DNA of 64,000 nucleotides, taken from Sweltsa coloradensis. Its lineage: Eukaryota > Arthropoda > Insecta > Plecoptera > Chloroperlidae. The stretch's first letter is position 1. The number at the start of each line of letters is the position of its first letter. The notes below the pieces were generated by a model. That model ran no database searches, was not told where the DNA came from, and was given only the letters and a program-made list of their open reading frames with translations. Below are positions 63,402 through 64,000 of the stretch, in pieces. A program made the position numbers and the translations under genes. The stretch lies in the NCBI GenBank assembly GCA_024449915.1, contig JAMZAV010003112.1, positions 1 through 64,000 of the forward strand. The letters are read 5' to 3'.

Positions 63402-64000
63402 TTGTATCTCCCGCAACGTGCAAGCGCTGAGCTAGCCTACATGGCCATGCACGAGGGTGGAGTGGGACTTCTACCCCTGGCCGACTCCAGTGACGTCCTC
63501 GCGGTCACGCATCCATACAGGCTGCTGACCTGCAAGGACGAGCTCTGCAGAGACCTGGCATGGGCCACCATGACCAACGCAGTTGCGACCAAACTAGGAC
63601 GGAGGCCGACCGAAGAGGAGTGCTGCCGATACCTCCAGGGGGACCTGGAGGGGGAGTTTGGGAGAGCCGTCAGGGCCATTACTTCGATATGGACCCAGGC
63701 CCAATCCGCGTCAAGACGACTGTCTACGAGAATCGTCCTGAAGTGGCAGTAGGACAAAGCGCGGAGCAAGATCAACATCCGAGTAGCCAGGCCTGGAAAG
63801 CCCCCGGACGTCGCGATCGTCACGCCAGACGCGAGAGCTCTGCTGGCCAAGACCACGAAATCGGCGCTGCGAGACGCGAGACGCCTACAGAGAGCGCCTG
63901 CACGCAAAGAGGGACCAAGGCAAAACCTCTTTGCTAACATCGAGGTGGTTTTCGAGCAACCACTTCACCAACGACGGGAAGTACACCCGGTTCTGCGACT
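63402..64000 (+). pseudogene. R2/NeSL-type retrotransposon, C-terminal region (runs off the window)
   Basis: The frame reads LPQRASAELAYMAMHEGGVG, LLPLADSSDVLAVTHPYRLL and TCKDELCRDLAWATM, then an in-frame TAG at about 63750, KARSKINIRVARPGKPPDVA and, after a shift near 63880, RLHAKRDQGKTSLL and NHFTNDGKYTRFCD at the edge. The LPxRAS...GG.GL..L pattern after the RT palm and the GKxTRF motif before a zinc knuckle and restriction-like endonuclease are typical of R2/NeSL/Hero-type elements. This piece is high in GC and codon-biased, unlike its surroundings. Its right end lies outside the window. Confidence 0.7.

Overview
This window is metazoan nuclear DNA, not bacterial. Genes are split by introns with good GTAAGT donors and polypyrimidine-AG acceptors, coding density is very low, and nearly all recognisable protein sequence belongs to eukaryotic transposons. 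The palindrome TAGGCCTA is extremely abundant. The mix of non-LTR retrotransposons, Ty3/Gypsy, hAT, CACTA-like, pogo-like, YqaJ-like and MADF/MSANT-like sequences suits a marine invertebrate. An echinoderm or other invertebrate deuterostome is my guess, held weakly.

Layout, 0-10 kb: a three-exon gene on the minus strand (exons 9577-9732, 8873-9175 and 644-2854, all junctions in phase 0) encodes an apparently intact 889-residue CACTA/EnSpm (Tnp2-like) transposase. Its 6-kb second intron holds a 2.3-kb near-perfect palindrome (3979-6294) and a PIF/Harbinger-type MITE (7334-8701) with a hAT-type MITE nested inside it (7556-8638). 10.2-13.6 kb: a Ty3/Gypsy element with two identical 192-bp LTRs, a CCTAC target duplication, a primer-binding site and a polypurine tract. 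Its RT/RNase H core is deleted and its frames are broken. 14.5-17.9 kb: two copies of a tRNA-derived SINE, one split by a hAT-type MITE. 15.6-23.6 kb: plus-strand exons of an unidentified gene. 19.3 and 22.4 kb: two more inverted-repeat elements. 24-27 kb: two minus-strand non-LTR reverse-transcriptase remnants. 26.9-28.0 kb: tandem and short repeats. 28.3-31 kb: scattered coding fragments, including a hAT dimerisation region. 32.5-35.8 kb: a diverged tandem repeat interrupted by an RNase H-class retrotransposon end.

36.6-41.2 kb: a 4.5-kb element with about 0.8-kb inverted arms around a broken zinc-finger/CXC protein. 41.28-41.86 kb: a gene's first exon interrupted by a 345-bp retroposon with an exact 12-bp target duplication. 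41.87-45.54 kb: an element with short inverted ends and eight tandem copies of a 177-178-bp unit. 45.7-46.3 kb: an orphan pogo/CENP-B-type DNA-binding domain. 46.75-50.5 kb: a nearly full-length non-LTR retrotransposon (endonuclease plus RT) with a mutated catalytic FADD box. 50.7-54.7 kb: a mosaic of an MSANT-like exon, an RNase H fragment, a Gypsy RT fragment and a long 5'-truncated RT ORF. 56.3-59.6 kb: a decayed gene for a large zinc-finger protein that I infer to be transposase-like. 60-63.2 kb: more copies of the 345-bp retroposon and a YqaJ-type exonuclease pseudogene. 63.4 kb to the edge: the C-terminal part of an R2/NeSL-type retrotransposon.

One ~345-bp SINE-like family recurs about a dozen times and ties the window together. 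Poly-A/(CAAT)n tails and target duplications give its polarity. There is no evidence of an operon or a cooperating gene cluster: the region is a transposon graveyard with a few young insertions and a few host-like exons. Many frames are broken by single-base changes, so some breaks could be assembly errors.
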